A DNA stretch of 64,000 nt. Source: Roseiarcus sp963842835. Lineage in GTDB: Bacteria; Pseudomonadota; Alphaproteobacteria; Rhizobiales; Beijerinckiaceae. Shown in pieces: positions 24,934-34,948 of the stretch. The stretch lies in NCBI GenBank assembly GCA_963842835.1, contig CAWJIB010000003.1, positions 186,001 through 250,000 on the forward strand, written 5' to 3'. A program made the position numbers and the translations under genes. The notes beneath the pieces are model-generated. The model made no database searches. It had not been told where the DNA came from and was given only the letters and a program-made list of their open reading frames with translations. Each line of letters opens with the position of its first letter. Positions within the stretch are counted from its first letter, which is position 1.

Positions 24934-25983
24934 ATGGCCGCCAATCCGCCATTTCCGATGAACGCCTGGTATACTGCGGCCTATGATTGCGAGGTGCGGC
25001 GGGAACTGCTGGCGCGCACCATTTGCGGCAAGAAGATCGTTCTCTATCGGCGTCGGGACGGCTCCGCCGCTGCGCTGGCGGACGCTTGCTGGCATCGCCT
25101 GCTGCCGTTGTCCCTGGGGCGCCTGGATGGCGACGACGTGGTCTGCGGCTACCACGGGCTGGCGTTCGACGGGCGGGGCCGCTGCACGTTCATGCCCTCG
25201 CAGGAGACGATCAATCCGTCGGCCAGCGTGCGCGCCTATCCCGTCGTCGAGCGTCATCGCTTCATCTGGATATGGCCGGGCGATCCGGCGCTCGCCGATC
25301 CCGCCAAGATTCCCGACATGCACTGGAACCACGATCCAGCCTGGGCGGGCGACGGCAAGCTCATCGAGGTCAAATGCGACTACCGGCTCGTCGTCGACAA
25401 TCTCATGGATCTGACCCACGAGACCTACGTCCACGGCTCGAGCATCGGCAATCGCGCGGTCGCCGAGGCGCCCTTCGACGTCACCCATTCCGATCGCTTC
25501 GCCACGGTCACGCGCTGGATGCGCGACATCGATCCGCCGCCGTTCTGGGCCGGCCAGCTCGGCAAGCCGGGCAAGGTCGATCGCTGGCAGATCATTCGCT
25601 TTGAAGCGCCTTGCACGGTCACCATCGACGTCGGCGTCGCGCCGGCGGGCGGCGGCGCGCCTGAAGGGGACCGCTCTCAAGGCGTCAACGGCATGGTGCT
25701 GAACACGATTACGCCGGAGACCGACAAGAGCTGCCATTATTTCTGGGCGTTCGCGCGCAACTACCGGCTCTCCGAGCAGCGCCTCACCAGCGAATTGCGC
25801 GAGGGCGTCTCGCGCATCTTCCGCGAGGACGAATTGATCCTGGAGGCGCAGCAGAAGGCGATCGACGACCATCCCGATCACGATTTCTACAACCTCAACA
25901 TCGACGGCGGTGCGATGTGGGCGCGGCGGTTGATCGATCGGATGATCGCCGGCGAGCAGGCGCCGAAGATGGCGGCCGAATGA
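24934..25983 (+). CDS. vanA: Vanillate O-demethylase oxygenase subunit (Rieske non-heme iron oxygenase)
   Basis: A 349-residue ring-hydroxylating-type oxygenase that demethylates vanillate to protocatechuate and formaldehyde with VanB as reductase. The Rieske cluster ligands are Cys52-x-His54 (CWHRLLPLSLG) and Cys71-x-x-His74 (CGYHGLAFD). The mononuclear iron site is NLMDLTHETYVHG with His162 and His167 and the bridging Asp159. MNAWYTAAYDCEV is the usual VanA N terminus. The start at 24934 has the site agaggga; the 144-codon upstream extension in frame has no family match. The stop overlaps the vanR start (ATGA). The formaldehyde released ties this to one-carbon metabolism. A related methoxybenzoate substrate is possible. 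Confidence 0.93.
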   Translation: MAANPPFPMNAWYTAAYDCEVRRELLARTICGKKIVLYRRRDGSAAALADACWHRLLPLSLGRLDGDDVVCGYHGLAFDGRGRCTFMPSQETINPSASVRAYPVVERHRFIWIWPGDPALADPAKIPDMHWNHDPAWAGDGKLIEVKCDYRLVVDNLMDLTHETYVHGSSIGNRAVAEAPFDVTHSDRFATVTRWMRDIDPPPFWAGQLGKPGKVDRWQIIRFEAPCTVTIDVGVAPAGGGAPEGDRSQGVNGMVLNTITPETDKSCHYFWAFARNYRLSEQRLTSELREGVSRIFREDELILEAQQKAIDDHPDHDFYNLNIDGGAMWARRLIDRMIAGEQAPKMAAE

Positions 25984-26738
25984 GCGCGCCGATCCCCGAC
26001 AAGGATACCGCGCCGCAGACGGTGAAGGCGCTGCTGGCGTTGCGCGAGCGCATTCTCGCCGGCGCGTTGAGGCCCGGCGAGCGCATCTCCGAACTGAGCG
26101 CGGTCGAGCAACTCGGCGTTTCCCGCACGCCTGTGCGCGCCGCGCTGGCGCGGCTGGAGGAAGAGGGCCTGCTCGAGACCATTCCCTCGGGCGGCTATTC
26201 CGTGCGCTCGTTCGGCGAAGCGGACATATTCGACGCGATCGAAGTGCGCGGCGTGCTGGAAGGCGCCGCTGCGCGCATGGCGGCCGAGCGCGGCGTCCCG
26301 CCGGCGCAAATGGCGCCGATCAAGGATTGCGTCGCCGCGCTCGACGATCTGGTGCGCCGGCCCGACCTCGGCGTCGAAGGCTTCTCGAACTACGTGCGTC
26401 TGAACGCGCGCTTTCACGCGCTGCTGTTGCAATTGGCGGGGAGCCCGGCGCTGAGCCGACTGCTCGAGCGCGCTCTCGCCTCGCCCTTCGCCTCGCCGAG
26501 CAGCTTCGTCATGGCGCAATCGGTTCTGCCCGAATCGCGCGCCATTCTGACGATCGCGCAGGAACATCATCGCGCCGCGGTCGACGCGATCCAGAGTCGC
26601 GAAGGCGCGCGCGCCGAAGGGATCATGCGCGAACACTCGCGTCTGGCCCACCGCAATTTGCAACTCGCGCTGCGCGATCGGGAAAGCTTCGCGCTGGTGC
26701 CCGGCGCGGCGCTGATCCGCCGAAGCGCGGACGTCTGA
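25980..26738 (+). CDS. vanR: GntR-family regulator with FCD domain (VanR-like)
   Basis: A 252-residue regulator. The winged helix (about 14-80; LALRERILAGALRPGERISELSAVEQLGVSRTPVRAALARLEEEGLLE) is a canonical GntR reader head, and the C-terminal FCD domain (about 95-225) keeps the metal-binding histidine pattern (NARFHALLLQLAG, EHHRAAVDAIQ, EHSRLAHRNL). Its start overlaps the vanA stop by 4 bp, so it is translationally coupled and lies between vanA and vanB. VanR repressors of vanillate genes are released by vanillate; the GTATAC sites near the vanA promoter are candidate operators. Confidence 0.88.
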   Translation: MSAPIPDKDTAPQTVKALLALRERILAGALRPGERISELSAVEQLGVSRTPVRAALARLEEEGLLETIPSGGYSVRSFGEADIFDAIEVRGVLEGAAARMAAERGVPPAQMAPIKDCVAALDDLVRRPDLGVEGFSNYVRLNARFHALLLQLAGSPALSRLLERALASPFASPSSFVMAQSVLPESRAILTIAQEHHRAAVDAIQSREGARAEGIMREHSRLAHRNLQLALRDRESFALVPGAALIRRSADV

Positions 26739-26758
26739 ATTCGGGGGAGGCCGAGAGC

Positions 26759-27730
26759 ATGCGCGCTGAACATGTCTGGACCGACGCTACCCTGCACGCG
26801 ACGAGCGCGCTCGCGCGCGACGTGCGCGCCTTCGACATCGCGCCGCTCGATGGCGCAAGGCTCTGGACTCCCGGCGCCCACATCGACGTTTCCGTCTTGG
26901 TCGGCGCCCGCGCGGAGGTTCGCTCCTATTCGCTCGTGGGCGAATGGAACCCGACGCGCTATCGGATCGCGGTCAAGCGTCAGCCGCAGGGGCGGGGCGG
27001 CTCGGCCTATATGTGGTCGCTCGAGCCTGGCGCGCGCCTGACCATCGGCGCGCCCAACAACCATTTCGAGCTGGCCCACGACAGCCCCGATTATCTCCTT
27101 GTTGCCGGCGGCATCGGCGTCACGCCGATTCTCGGCATGGCGTTGAGCCTTGCCGCGCGCGGCGCGAATTTCCGGGTTCTCTATGGCGTTCGTTCGCAAG
27201 CCGACCTCGCGCTGGCCGACGAAATCGGCGCCGCGGTCGGCGATCGGCTCGAGATTTTCGTATCCGGCGAAGGACGTCGGATCGACCCGAGCGCGGAAAT
27301 CGCCCGGCTCGGCGCGGGAGGCGAACTTTACCTCTGCGGGCCGCTCGGGATGATCGAGGATTTCCGCCGGGCATGGGGCGCCTCGGGCCGTCCGCCGGGC
27401 GCCTTTCGCGTCGAGACCTTCGGCTCCAGCGGCGCGTTCGCGCCCGAGCCGTTCCGCGTGCGCGTTCCCCGATCAAATATCGACGTCGTCGTGCCGAGGG
27501 ATCGCTCGATGCTGGATGCGCTCGAAGCGGCCGGCGTCGAGATCATCGCCGACTGCCGCCGCGGCGAATGCGGCGTGTGCGCCGTCGACGTCGTCGACGT
27601 CGATGGGCGCATCGATCATCGCGACGTCTTTCTCAGCGATCATCAGCGCCGCGAGGGCCGCAAGATATGCCCTTGCGTTTCGCGCGCGTCCGGCGAAATC
27701 GCGATCGACGCCGGCTGGCGCGCGGATTGA
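26759..27730 (+). CDS. vanB: Vanillate O-demethylase reductase subunit
   Basis: A 323-residue class IA phthalate-dioxygenase-type reductase that moves electrons from NAD(P)H through FMN and a plant-type [2Fe-2S] cluster to VanA. RSYSLVGEWNPTRYRIAVK (about 55-73) binds FMN, LLVAGGIGVTPILGMA binds the nucleotide, and the C-terminal ferredoxin domain carries Cys266, Cys271, Cys274 (DCRRGECGVC) and Cys304. The start has a strong site (gggggagg), 20 bp after vanR, so vanA-vanR-vanB form one operon. Confidence 0.93.
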   Translation: MRAEHVWTDATLHATSALARDVRAFDIAPLDGARLWTPGAHIDVSVLVGARAEVRSYSLVGEWNPTRYRIAVKRQPQGRGGSAYMWSLEPGARLTIGAPNNHFELAHDSPDYLLVAGGIGVTPILGMALSLAARGANFRVLYGVRSQADLALADEIGAAVGDRLEIFVSGEGRRIDPSAEIARLGAGGELYLCGPLGMIEDFRRAWGASGRPPGAFRVETFGSSGAFAPEPFRVRVPRSNIDVVVPRDRSMLDALEAAGVEIIADCRRGECGVCAVDVVDVDGRIDHRDVFLSDHQRREGRKICPCVSRASGEIAIDAGWRAD

Positions 27731-27767
27731 TGCGGCTTCCGCTCGAATAGTTCGTCGGTTCGCGTAG

Positions 27768-27880
27768 GCCCTCATCCGGCCGGCTGGCGCCGGCCGCCTT
27801 CTGCCGCATACGGGAGAAGGGATCGGCGGCGCCGCAAGACCCCTCGCCCGCTTGCGCAAGAGCGGTTGGGCTGAGGGCGA
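27768..27880. repeat. Second paired copy of the dispersed intergenic repeat
   Basis: Unit 1 (27768-27821) reads gccctcatccggccggctgg on the plus strand and ends cgggagaaggg; unit 2 (27841-27880) is on the minus strand, reading cgccctcagcccaaccgctc. The same two unit types flank each other between gltB and gltD, there in the opposite arrangement. It lies between vanB and the groEL terminator. Confidence 0.7.
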
Positions 27881-27941
27881 GCCGGGCGCCATTCAATCGC
27901 AAGCCGCATGACGCGCCCCGGCCCGCTCCCCAAACAAAAAA

Positions 27942-27963
27942 GGGGAGGCCTTGCGGCCTCCCC
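27942..27963 (-). terminator. Rho-independent terminator of groESL
   Basis: A perfect 9-bp stem (ggggaggcc 27942-27950, ggcctcccc 27955-27963) with loop ttgc. On the minus strand it is followed by UUUUUUGUUUG, a textbook terminator 36 bp past the groEL stop. Confidence 0.92.
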
Positions 27964-27998
27964 CGGTTCTTGATTCGGCCAAGCGCCGACGGGATGGA

Positions 27999-29639
<1,641 letters not shown>

Positions 29640-29700
29640 GTTGTTCAATCTCCTGGCCCGTGGCGGGCCCAATTTCATTCGTGAGCGGGGAGGACCCGGA

Positions 29701-29988
29701 TCAGGCGATCACGCCCATGATGTCGGATTCCTTCATGATCAGGAGCTCCTGACCGTCGATCTTGACCTCGGTGCCGCTCCACTTGCCGAACAGCACCTTG
29801 TCGCCCTTCTTCACGTCGAGCGGCGTGAGCTTGCCGTTCTCGTCGCGGCCGCCGGGGCCGACGGCGACGATTTCGCCCTCTTGCGGCTTTTCCTTAGCGG
29901 TGTCCGGGATAATGATGCCGCCCTTCGTCTTCTCCTCGCCTTCGAGGCGACGGACGACGACGCGGTCATGCAGGGGACGGAATTTCAT
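29701..29988 (-). CDS. groES: Co-chaperonin GroES (Hsp10)
   Basis: A 95-residue GroES starting MKFRPLHDRVVVRRLEGEEKTKGGIIIPDTAKEKPQEGEIVAVGPG, with the mobile loop (GGIIIPDTA) that docks on GroEL, and ending EVKIDGQELLIMKESDIMGVIA. It is the first gene of the groESL operon, under the CIRCE element and a heat-shock-type promoter. Confidence 0.98.
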   Translation of the reverse strand: MKFRPLHDRVVVRRLEGEEKTKGGIIIPDTAKEKPQEGEIVAVGPGGRDENGKLTPLDVKKGDKVLFGKWSGTEVKIDGQELLIMKESDIMGVIA

Positions 29989-30063
29989 GAGTTTTGCTTC
30001 CTATCTCGCGTTCGCCGGCGCGTGGAATCCACGCCGGTCGGTTGAGTTGGGTGCGAAGCGCCG

Positions 30064-30090
30064 TTAGCACTCATTTGAACAGAGTGCTAA
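30064..30090. promoter_or_regulatory. CIRCE element (HrcA operator) of groESL
   Basis: A perfect 9-9-9 CIRCE: ttagcactc (30064-30072), nine-base spacer, gagtgctaa (30082-30090), 76 bp upstream of the groES start and within its 5' leader. HrcA binds this element and represses at normal temperature. hrcA is not in the window. Confidence 0.97.
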
Positions 30091-30100
30091 CGGCCGCCGC

Positions 30101-30131
30101 TCAAATAGGGGGCGGGGCTGCAGGCGTCAAG
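30101..30131 (-). promoter_or_regulatory. groESL promoter, sigma-32-like
   Basis: On the minus strand CTTGAC (30131-30126), 17 bases, then CCTATTTG (ending about 30102). This fits the alphaproteobacterial RpoH consensus (CTTGAC-N17/18-CyTATnT) and also resembles a sigma-70 promoter. The CIRCE lies immediately downstream, so HrcA and RpoH could both act. Confidence 0.65.
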
Positions 30132-30235
30132 GGCCGCCTGTGCGCGCGCGACGCGCGGCCGGCAAAATTTCTTGGCCTTGGTTTACGTCGCGACGGGGTC
30201 CGCATTCGCGCCGCGGCGGCGGCCGCGCGCGCTTC

Positions 30236-31753
30236 TCACGGCCCTTCGATCAGCCGCCTTGCGTCGTCGCGCAGCGCCTTGCGGGTGTCGTCGCGGCTAT
30301 AGTGCATATGGCCGCCAGCGTAGACTTTCAGAATCAGCCGTCCGGGCGCGCCGTAGTCAGGTATTTGATCGAGCTCGAGTTTCGTCGCGAAATACGGCGT
30401 CTGCAGGTCGGTCAGGCCATGGCTGATCAGAACGCGGAAATTCGGGTCCAGCGCCAGCATTTGCCGCAAGGCCGTGATGGATTCCGGCGCGTGGAGCTTG
30501 GCGCCCCAGTCCCAATTCTTGTCGACCGCTTCGTTCAACAGCTCATAGCGATCCTCGATCTTCCACCCCAACTTGCGCTCGTAGAGGTCCGTGACGGCGC
30601 TTGAAAAAGGCCCATTGAAGCCGGACGCGACGGGATCGAGAGAACGGCTCCAAACGGCGGTCGGAAAGGGGTCGTAAGCGTCGATGGTCGCGTCGTAAAA
30701 GGCGAGCACCTTGCCCTGCGCGCGTTCGAATTCATGCAGGAATTCGTCTTTGTCGATCTGACCGCCCAACCGGCGCACGATTTGCGGGTCCATGCCCGTC
30801 AGAGCCGCGACGCGCTGCTCCATCCGTTCCACGGCCGCACGGTCGCGCGGGCCGCGCAGCCAGTCGTGCAAATAGTCGCCGACCGCATAGGCCTCCACGT
30901 CGGCGAGATCGGCTGGGGTGACCGGCCCCTTCTTTTCGCGATAGGCCGCCGCGTAGGACGGCAGGCGCGTGAGCAACGTGAAAGGCTTGCTCGGGCCGCC
31001 GATATAGGCGTCGAAATCCAGCACGGGCGAAATCAGGATCAGGCCGCTGACGCCGACGCCCTGGGTCGTGGCGAGATTTTTTGCCAGGCGAGGGCCGCGA
31101 AAGCCGCCGTAACTCTCGCCGACGATGAACTTCGGCGAGACGAGCCGCTCGTTGGCGGCGAGCCAGCGGCGTATGACGATGCCCAAGGCGTCGACATCGC
31201 CCTCGACCGACCACATTTTTTTCTTCGCGTCCTCGCTGACCTTGCTGTAGCCGGTCCCCGGTGGGTCGATGAAGACAAGGTCGGTGAAGTCGAGCCAAGT
31301 CTCCGCGTTGTCGACGAGGACCGGCGGCGAGGAGGGCGACAAGTCTTTCATCGGCAGGCGCCAGGGCCCAAGAGCGCCCAATTGCAGCCAGGCCGAGCCG
31401 GAGCCGGGTCCGCCGTTGATCGCGAAGGTCACCGGGCGCTTGGCCGAATCGGCGCCGTCGAGCTGGTAGGCCACGAAGGCGATCTCGGCTTGCGGCGCGC
31501 CGGTGTCGTCGGCGAGGCGGAGCGACCCGGCGGTCGCCTTGAACGAGAGGCTGCGGCCTGAGACGTTGAGCGTGAATTCGGCGGTCGAATCGGCGGGGAG
31601 CCGAGGCCTTTCCGATGGCGCTGATTTTGCGTCCCTTGCGCCCGGCTCCGTGGCCTTGGCGGGCTTCTCCTGCGCCGCGCCGAGGCCGAGGGGCGGGACG
31701 GCGAGCAGGGCGAAAACCATGAACAAAAAAAATAAGTGTCGCCCTATTCGCAT
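30236..31753 (-). CDS. Serine carboxypeptidase, S10 family, secreted
   Basis: A 505-residue S10-family peptidase. After a signal peptide (HLFFLFMVFALLAVPPLGLGAA|QE) and a low-complexity stretch to about residue 55 comes the alpha/beta-hydrolase domain: NGGPGSGSAW (oxyanion), DPPGTGYS, GESYGGFRG with nucleophile Ser214, then SHGLTDLQTPY (Asp) and YAGGHMHYSRDD (His). It would remove C-terminal residues from peptides in the periplasm. I chose the ATG at 31753, which has the site gaagagg seven bases upstream; the ATG at 31768 has none. It is transcribed away from groES. Confidence 0.9.
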   Translation of the reverse strand: MRIGRHLFFLFMVFALLAVPPLGLGAAQEKPAKATEPGARDAKSAPSERPRLPADSTAEFTLNVSGRSLSFKATAGSLRLADDTGAPQAEIAFVAYQLDGADSAKRPVTFAINGGPGSGSAWLQLGALGPWRLPMKDLSPSSPPVLVDNAETWLDFTDLVFIDPPGTGYSKVSEDAKKKMWSVEGDVDALGIVIRRWLAANERLVSPKFIVGESYGGFRGPRLAKNLATTQGVGVSGLILISPVLDFDAYIGGPSKPFTLLTRLPSYAAAYREKKGPVTPADLADVEAYAVGDYLHDWLRGPRDRAAVERMEQRVAALTGMDPQIVRRLGGQIDKDEFLHEFERAQGKVLAFYDATIDAYDPFPTAVWSRSLDPVASGFNGPFSSAVTDLYERKLGWKIEDRYELLNEAVDKNWDWGAKLHAPESITALRQMLALDPNFRVLISHGLTDLQTPYFATKLELDQIPDYGAPGRLILKVYAGGHMHYSRDDTRKALRDDARRLIEGP

Positions 31754-31862
31754 GTCCGACCTCTTCATTTGCCGAAGCGTATTTCATGCCGACGTAGGCA
31801 AAGGCGACGGAGATGACGGATCGGCGGCGCTCGGGTTCGCAGCCGGAGCGCTCCGCTGACCG

Positions 31863-33110
31863 TCACCGCGCTTTCGGCGGCGCCGGAGCTGGCGCGGGCC
31901 GGCGCGACGACATCAGTCTCGAGGCGGCGAAGGCCAGCGCCAAACCTGCCGCCGCGATGGCGATCGACATCAGCGGGCGCACCGCGAACCACGCGATCGC
32001 GACCATCAGCGGCCCGATCACGAGGGTCAAAACGAACGACGCCAGCCCGGCGCCGACGGCGACGAGGGACCCTAAGAAGGGGATGACGGCGGCGAGCGCG
32101 GAAAGCGGAGAAAAGGCGAGGGCGAGGCCGATCCACATCGCGACGAGCGCGACCCCGCGGATGATCCAGGTCATGACCGCATTCTCGCTCTCGGCCTGCT
32201 TGAACATCTGCGCGGCGTCGAGCTGGCCGGGATCAATGATGTAGAGAGTTCCGCCGGCTTTCGTCTGATAAGGGGCCAGGCTGGCGCCGGCCTGCCGCGC
32301 GATGGCGCTGACCGGGCCATTCGGCGCCAGAGAATAGGAAATCTTGAGGTCGCCGACCCGCGGCTCCCCGGGATTGGCGCCGACGTAGATCGCGCCGTCG
32401 ACGACTTGCTGGCGGGGCGTCTGCCCGGCCTGCGCCGGCAGACTCGTCGGATCGACGTCGAACTTCGCCCCGTCGCCCAGCTGGCCGATGAGGTCGGCGG
32501 GCAGCGAGAACGCGCCGAGCTTGGCGTCGGCGGCGACGAACTCCCGCCGGGTGAAAGCCATCGGCGGATTGGCGTGGCCGCTTGGTTGGCGGAACGCGCT
32601 GGAATCGTTGCGGCTGTCGCTCCAGACGCGCGAATAGGCGTAGGTCGTCACCGTCTCCTGGCCGCCGCCGAGCTTGTTGCGCGTCTCGGTATGTTTGTCC
32701 TGGCGCCACTGATACATTTCGACGGCGCGCACCAATTTCAGCCCGCTCGTCTTGACCTGGAATTGCGGGTCGACCAGCGGCGCCGTCGCGCTGGCCGCTC
32801 CCATCACATGCACGAGCTTGCCGTCGTCGGCCGGATCGACCTTGCTCGCATCGACGCTGACGACGGCTCCGGCGCCCTCGGCGAGCGCGCGCGCGGTATT
32901 GATCGCGCGGCCCTCGTTCCAGAAAATTCCGACGATCGAGGCGATGACGAGAACGAACCCGACCAAGGCCCCGACGAACGAATTGATGATTCTCTGCAGC
33001 CAGGAGGTGGACGTCGTTTCGGTGAAACCGTCGCTCGCGGCCGTCGACAAGACGTCGCCGAGATTGGGGTCGGAAGAGCCGCTAAAGCCGGAATTTCCCG
33101 GATCGCTCAT
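31863..33110 (-). CDS. TMEM43 (LUMA)-family membrane protein
   Basis: A 415-residue protein with one N-terminal membrane segment (about 43-65; GALVGFVLVIASIVGIFWNEGRA), a large soluble region (about 70-320) and three to four C-terminal membrane segments. The FWNEGRAINTARAL motif and the later EMYQWRQDKHTETRNKLGGGQETVTTYAYSRVWSD block are hallmarks of TMEM43 proteins, found in bacteria and in the inner nuclear membrane of animals; no activity is established. The start at 33110 (MSDPGNSGFSG) avoids an arginine-rich extension. It stands alone, downstream of and in the same direction as cpdR. Confidence 0.85.
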   Translation of the reverse strand: MSDPGNSGFSGSSDPNLGDVLSTAASDGFTETTSTSWLQRIINSFVGALVGFVLVIASIVGIFWNEGRAINTARALAEGAGAVVSVDASKVDPADDGKLVHVMGAASATAPLVDPQFQVKTSGLKLVRAVEMYQWRQDKHTETRNKLGGGQETVTTYAYSRVWSDSRNDSSAFRQPSGHANPPMAFTRREFVAADAKLGAFSLPADLIGQLGDGAKFDVDPTSLPAQAGQTPRQQVVDGAIYVGANPGEPRVGDLKISYSLAPNGPVSAIARQAGASLAPYQTKAGGTLYIIDPGQLDAAQMFKQAESENAVMTWIIRGVALVAMWIGLALAFSPLSALAAVIPFLGSLVAVGAGLASFVLTLVIGPLMVAIAWFAVRPLMSIAIAAAGLALAFAASRLMSSRRPAPAPAPPKAR

Positions 33111-33262
33111 GATAGTCGGCCCCCGCCGCGCTGTCCGAAGACGCCGCCGAACCGGCCGGCGCTTTCGGGAATGCGATCGTCCCTGACGGAAAGCTGCGAC
33201 GTTTCGATGATTTTGGCAAGGCGGAAGGGACGCCCGCGGATTTGACGCGTGTCTGGCGCGGC

Positions 33263-33646
33263 TCACGCAGCATGAAGCAGCCTCTGCACCTCGTTGACGA
33301 GGTCGCGCAGGTGGAACGGCTTGGAGAGCACGCGCGCGTCCTTGGGCGCCTTGTTGTCGGGGTTGAGCGCCACGGCGGCGAATCCGGTGATGAACATCAC
33401 CTTGATTTCCGGATCGAGCTCGGTCGCCCGGCGCGCCAGTTCGATGCCGTCCATTTCCGGCATGACGATGTCGGTCAGCAACAGCTCGAACGGCTCTTCG
33501 CGCAGACGATTGTAGGCGGAAAGCCCGTTGTCGAAGGAGGCGACGACGTAGCCGGCGTTCTGCAGCGCCTTGACCAGGAAGCGGCGCATGTCGCCGTCGT
33601 CCTCGGCGAGCAGGATTCTTGCGGATATTTCAGCCGGCACGCTCAT
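33263..33646 (-). CDS. cpdR: CpdR-type single-domain response regulator
   Basis: A 127-residue receiver domain without output domain: RILLAEDDGDMRRFLVKALQNAGY (acidic pair), phospho-acceptor Asp59 in LLLTDIVMPEMDGIELARRA, and Lys109 in VLSKPFHLRDLVNEV. The stretch ELDPEIKVMFITGFAAVALNP is characteristic of CpdR, which in its unphosphorylated form primes ClpXP to degrade cell-cycle and developmental proteins in Caulobacter and rhizobia. The kinase relay (CckA-ChpT) is not in the window. The ATG at 33646 is used; the longer ORF upstream reads through the promoter region. Confidence 0.92.
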   Translation of the reverse strand: MSVPAEISARILLAEDDGDMRRFLVKALQNAGYVVASFDNGLSAYNRLREEPFELLLTDIVMPEMDGIELARRATELDPEIKVMFITGFAAVALNPDNKAPKDARVLSKPFHLRDLVNEVQRLLHAA

Positions 33647-33755
33647 TAACAGTCCTCTACGGTCTCGCCATGATCGCCCCCATCGAGTAAAAATCGAGTG
33701 AAGGCACGGCGACTTTATTGCAATTGGCGTTTCCAGGTAAGGCGCAAATGCGATT

Positions 33756-34697
33756 ATGATAAAACTTATAGCCGGTTCGGCGGCCGGCGGCGGAGAACAG
33801 GGCGCGATGGGCGAGCACGGGTGGGCGGGGGACGCGGAATTGCAGCCGCCGTTCGACGTCGTCGAGCCGCGCGTTCTGACCGCGCCGCTGATTTTCAACT
33901 CGCCTCATTCGGGCTCGCGCTATCCCCGGCGCTTTCTTTCCGCCTCGCGATTGGATCCGCTGGCGCTGCGCCGCTCCGAGGACGCCTTCGTCGACGAATT
34001 GTTCCTGCCCTGCGTCGCGCTTGGCGCGCCGTTGCTGCGCGCGCATTTCCCGCGCGCCTTTCTCGACGTCAACCGCGAGCCGTTCGAACTCGATCCGCAG
34101 ATGTTCGAGGGATCGCTGCCCGAATTCGCCAACACGCGCTCCTTGCGCGTCGCGGCGGGCCTTGGCGCCATTCCGCGCGTCGTCGGCGACACGCAGCCGA
34201 TTTACAAGGGGCGGATTTCCGTCGCCGACGGGCTGGAGCGAATCGCCGCGTTCCATCGGCCTTATCACGAGCGTCTGGGCGGATTGATCGAGCGCGCGCG
34301 CGCGCGCTTCGGGCTCTCGATCCTGATCGACTGCCATTCCATGCCCTCGACCCTGGCCGAGGGCGGGCCGCTCGACATCGTGCTCGGCGACCGATTCGGG
34401 GCGAGCGCCGCCGGCTGGATCGTCGAGGCCCTCGAGTCGGCGTTGCTCGCGCGGGGCTATCGCGTCCGCCGCAACAAGCCCTATGCGGGCGGGTTCATCA
34501 CCGAGAGTTTCGGCGCGCCGGCGGCTTCGCGCCACGCCGTGCAAATCGAGATCAACCGCGCGCTCTATATGGACGAGCGCAGGATCGTGAAACTGGAGAG
34601 GGCGCGCGCGCTCGCCGAGGCGCTGTTCGCGGCGGCCGAGGCGCTGATGGCGCGCGTCATCGAGGAATTGGGCGGAGGACGGCTGGCGGCCGAATAG
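33756..34697 (+). CDS. N-formylglutamate amidohydrolase family protein
   Basis: A 313-residue (or 296, from the ATG at 33807) FGase-family hydrolase. Motifs are LIFNSPHSGSRYP (first metal/catalytic histidine), the RSEDAFVDELF block, DVNREPFELDP, SILIDCHSMPS and QIEINRALYM. The classical reaction frees formate and glutamate in histidine breakdown, but hut genes are absent here and many members act on other formyl or acyl amides. The N terminus is uncertain: neither start has a clear ribosome site. It is divergent from cpdR; together with the adjacent small RNA and phosphatase this order resembles, from memory, the cpdR1-mmgR region of Sinorhizobium. Confidence 0.85.
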   Translation: MIKLIAGSAAGGGEQGAMGEHGWAGDAELQPPFDVVEPRVLTAPLIFNSPHSGSRYPRRFLSASRLDPLALRRSEDAFVDELFLPCVALGAPLLRAHFPRAFLDVNREPFELDPQMFEGSLPEFANTRSLRVAAGLGAIPRVVGDTQPIYKGRISVADGLERIAAFHRPYHERLGGLIERARARFGLSILIDCHSMPSTLAEGGPLDIVLGDRFGASAAGWIVEALESALLARGYRVRRNKPYAGGFITESFGAPAASRHAVQIEINRALYMDERRIVKLERARALAEALFAAAEALMARVIEELGGGRLAAE

Positions 34698-34737
34698 GAC
34701 GCGGCATAGCGCCGCACGGCGGGGCAAGGGCGTCCAG

Positions 34738-34825
34738 AAAAAAAGGAGGCCGCCATGTCGCCACGGCGGCCTGAGTTTAGGGAGGAAACGCCCAAGGAGG
34801 GCATATGCGGCAGGTCATGCCGCAC
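34738..34825 (-). ncRNA. mmgR: mmgR / suhB-type (alpha-r8) trans-acting small RNA
   Basis: On the minus strand a roughly 88-base RNA can be drawn. A 5' hairpin (gcggca-tgacc-tgccgc) is followed by a small stem (gccc-tccut-gggc), then the single-stranded core UUUCCUCCCU (34788 to 34779), then a terminator stem AGGCCGCC/GGCGGCCU (34772-34765 with 34754-34747), CC and U7 (34744-34738). The UUUCCUCCCU core and the terminator architecture are those of the alpha-r8 family (Rfam suhB; MmgR in Sinorhizobium, a regulator of PHB granule growth). Its anti-Shine-Dalgarno core would block ribosome sites. A weak -10 (TATTGT) fits a start near 34825. Confidence 0.75.
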
Positions 34826-34948
34826 CGCAACAATATGTCCTTGCATCGCAACAAATGCAAGATATTTCTGCGCGGACGCGAGGCGATTGTCGCCGCCGTG
34901 ACGATTCTGCAACAGACCGATCAGGCGAGATGGTCGGAATGGAGAAAT

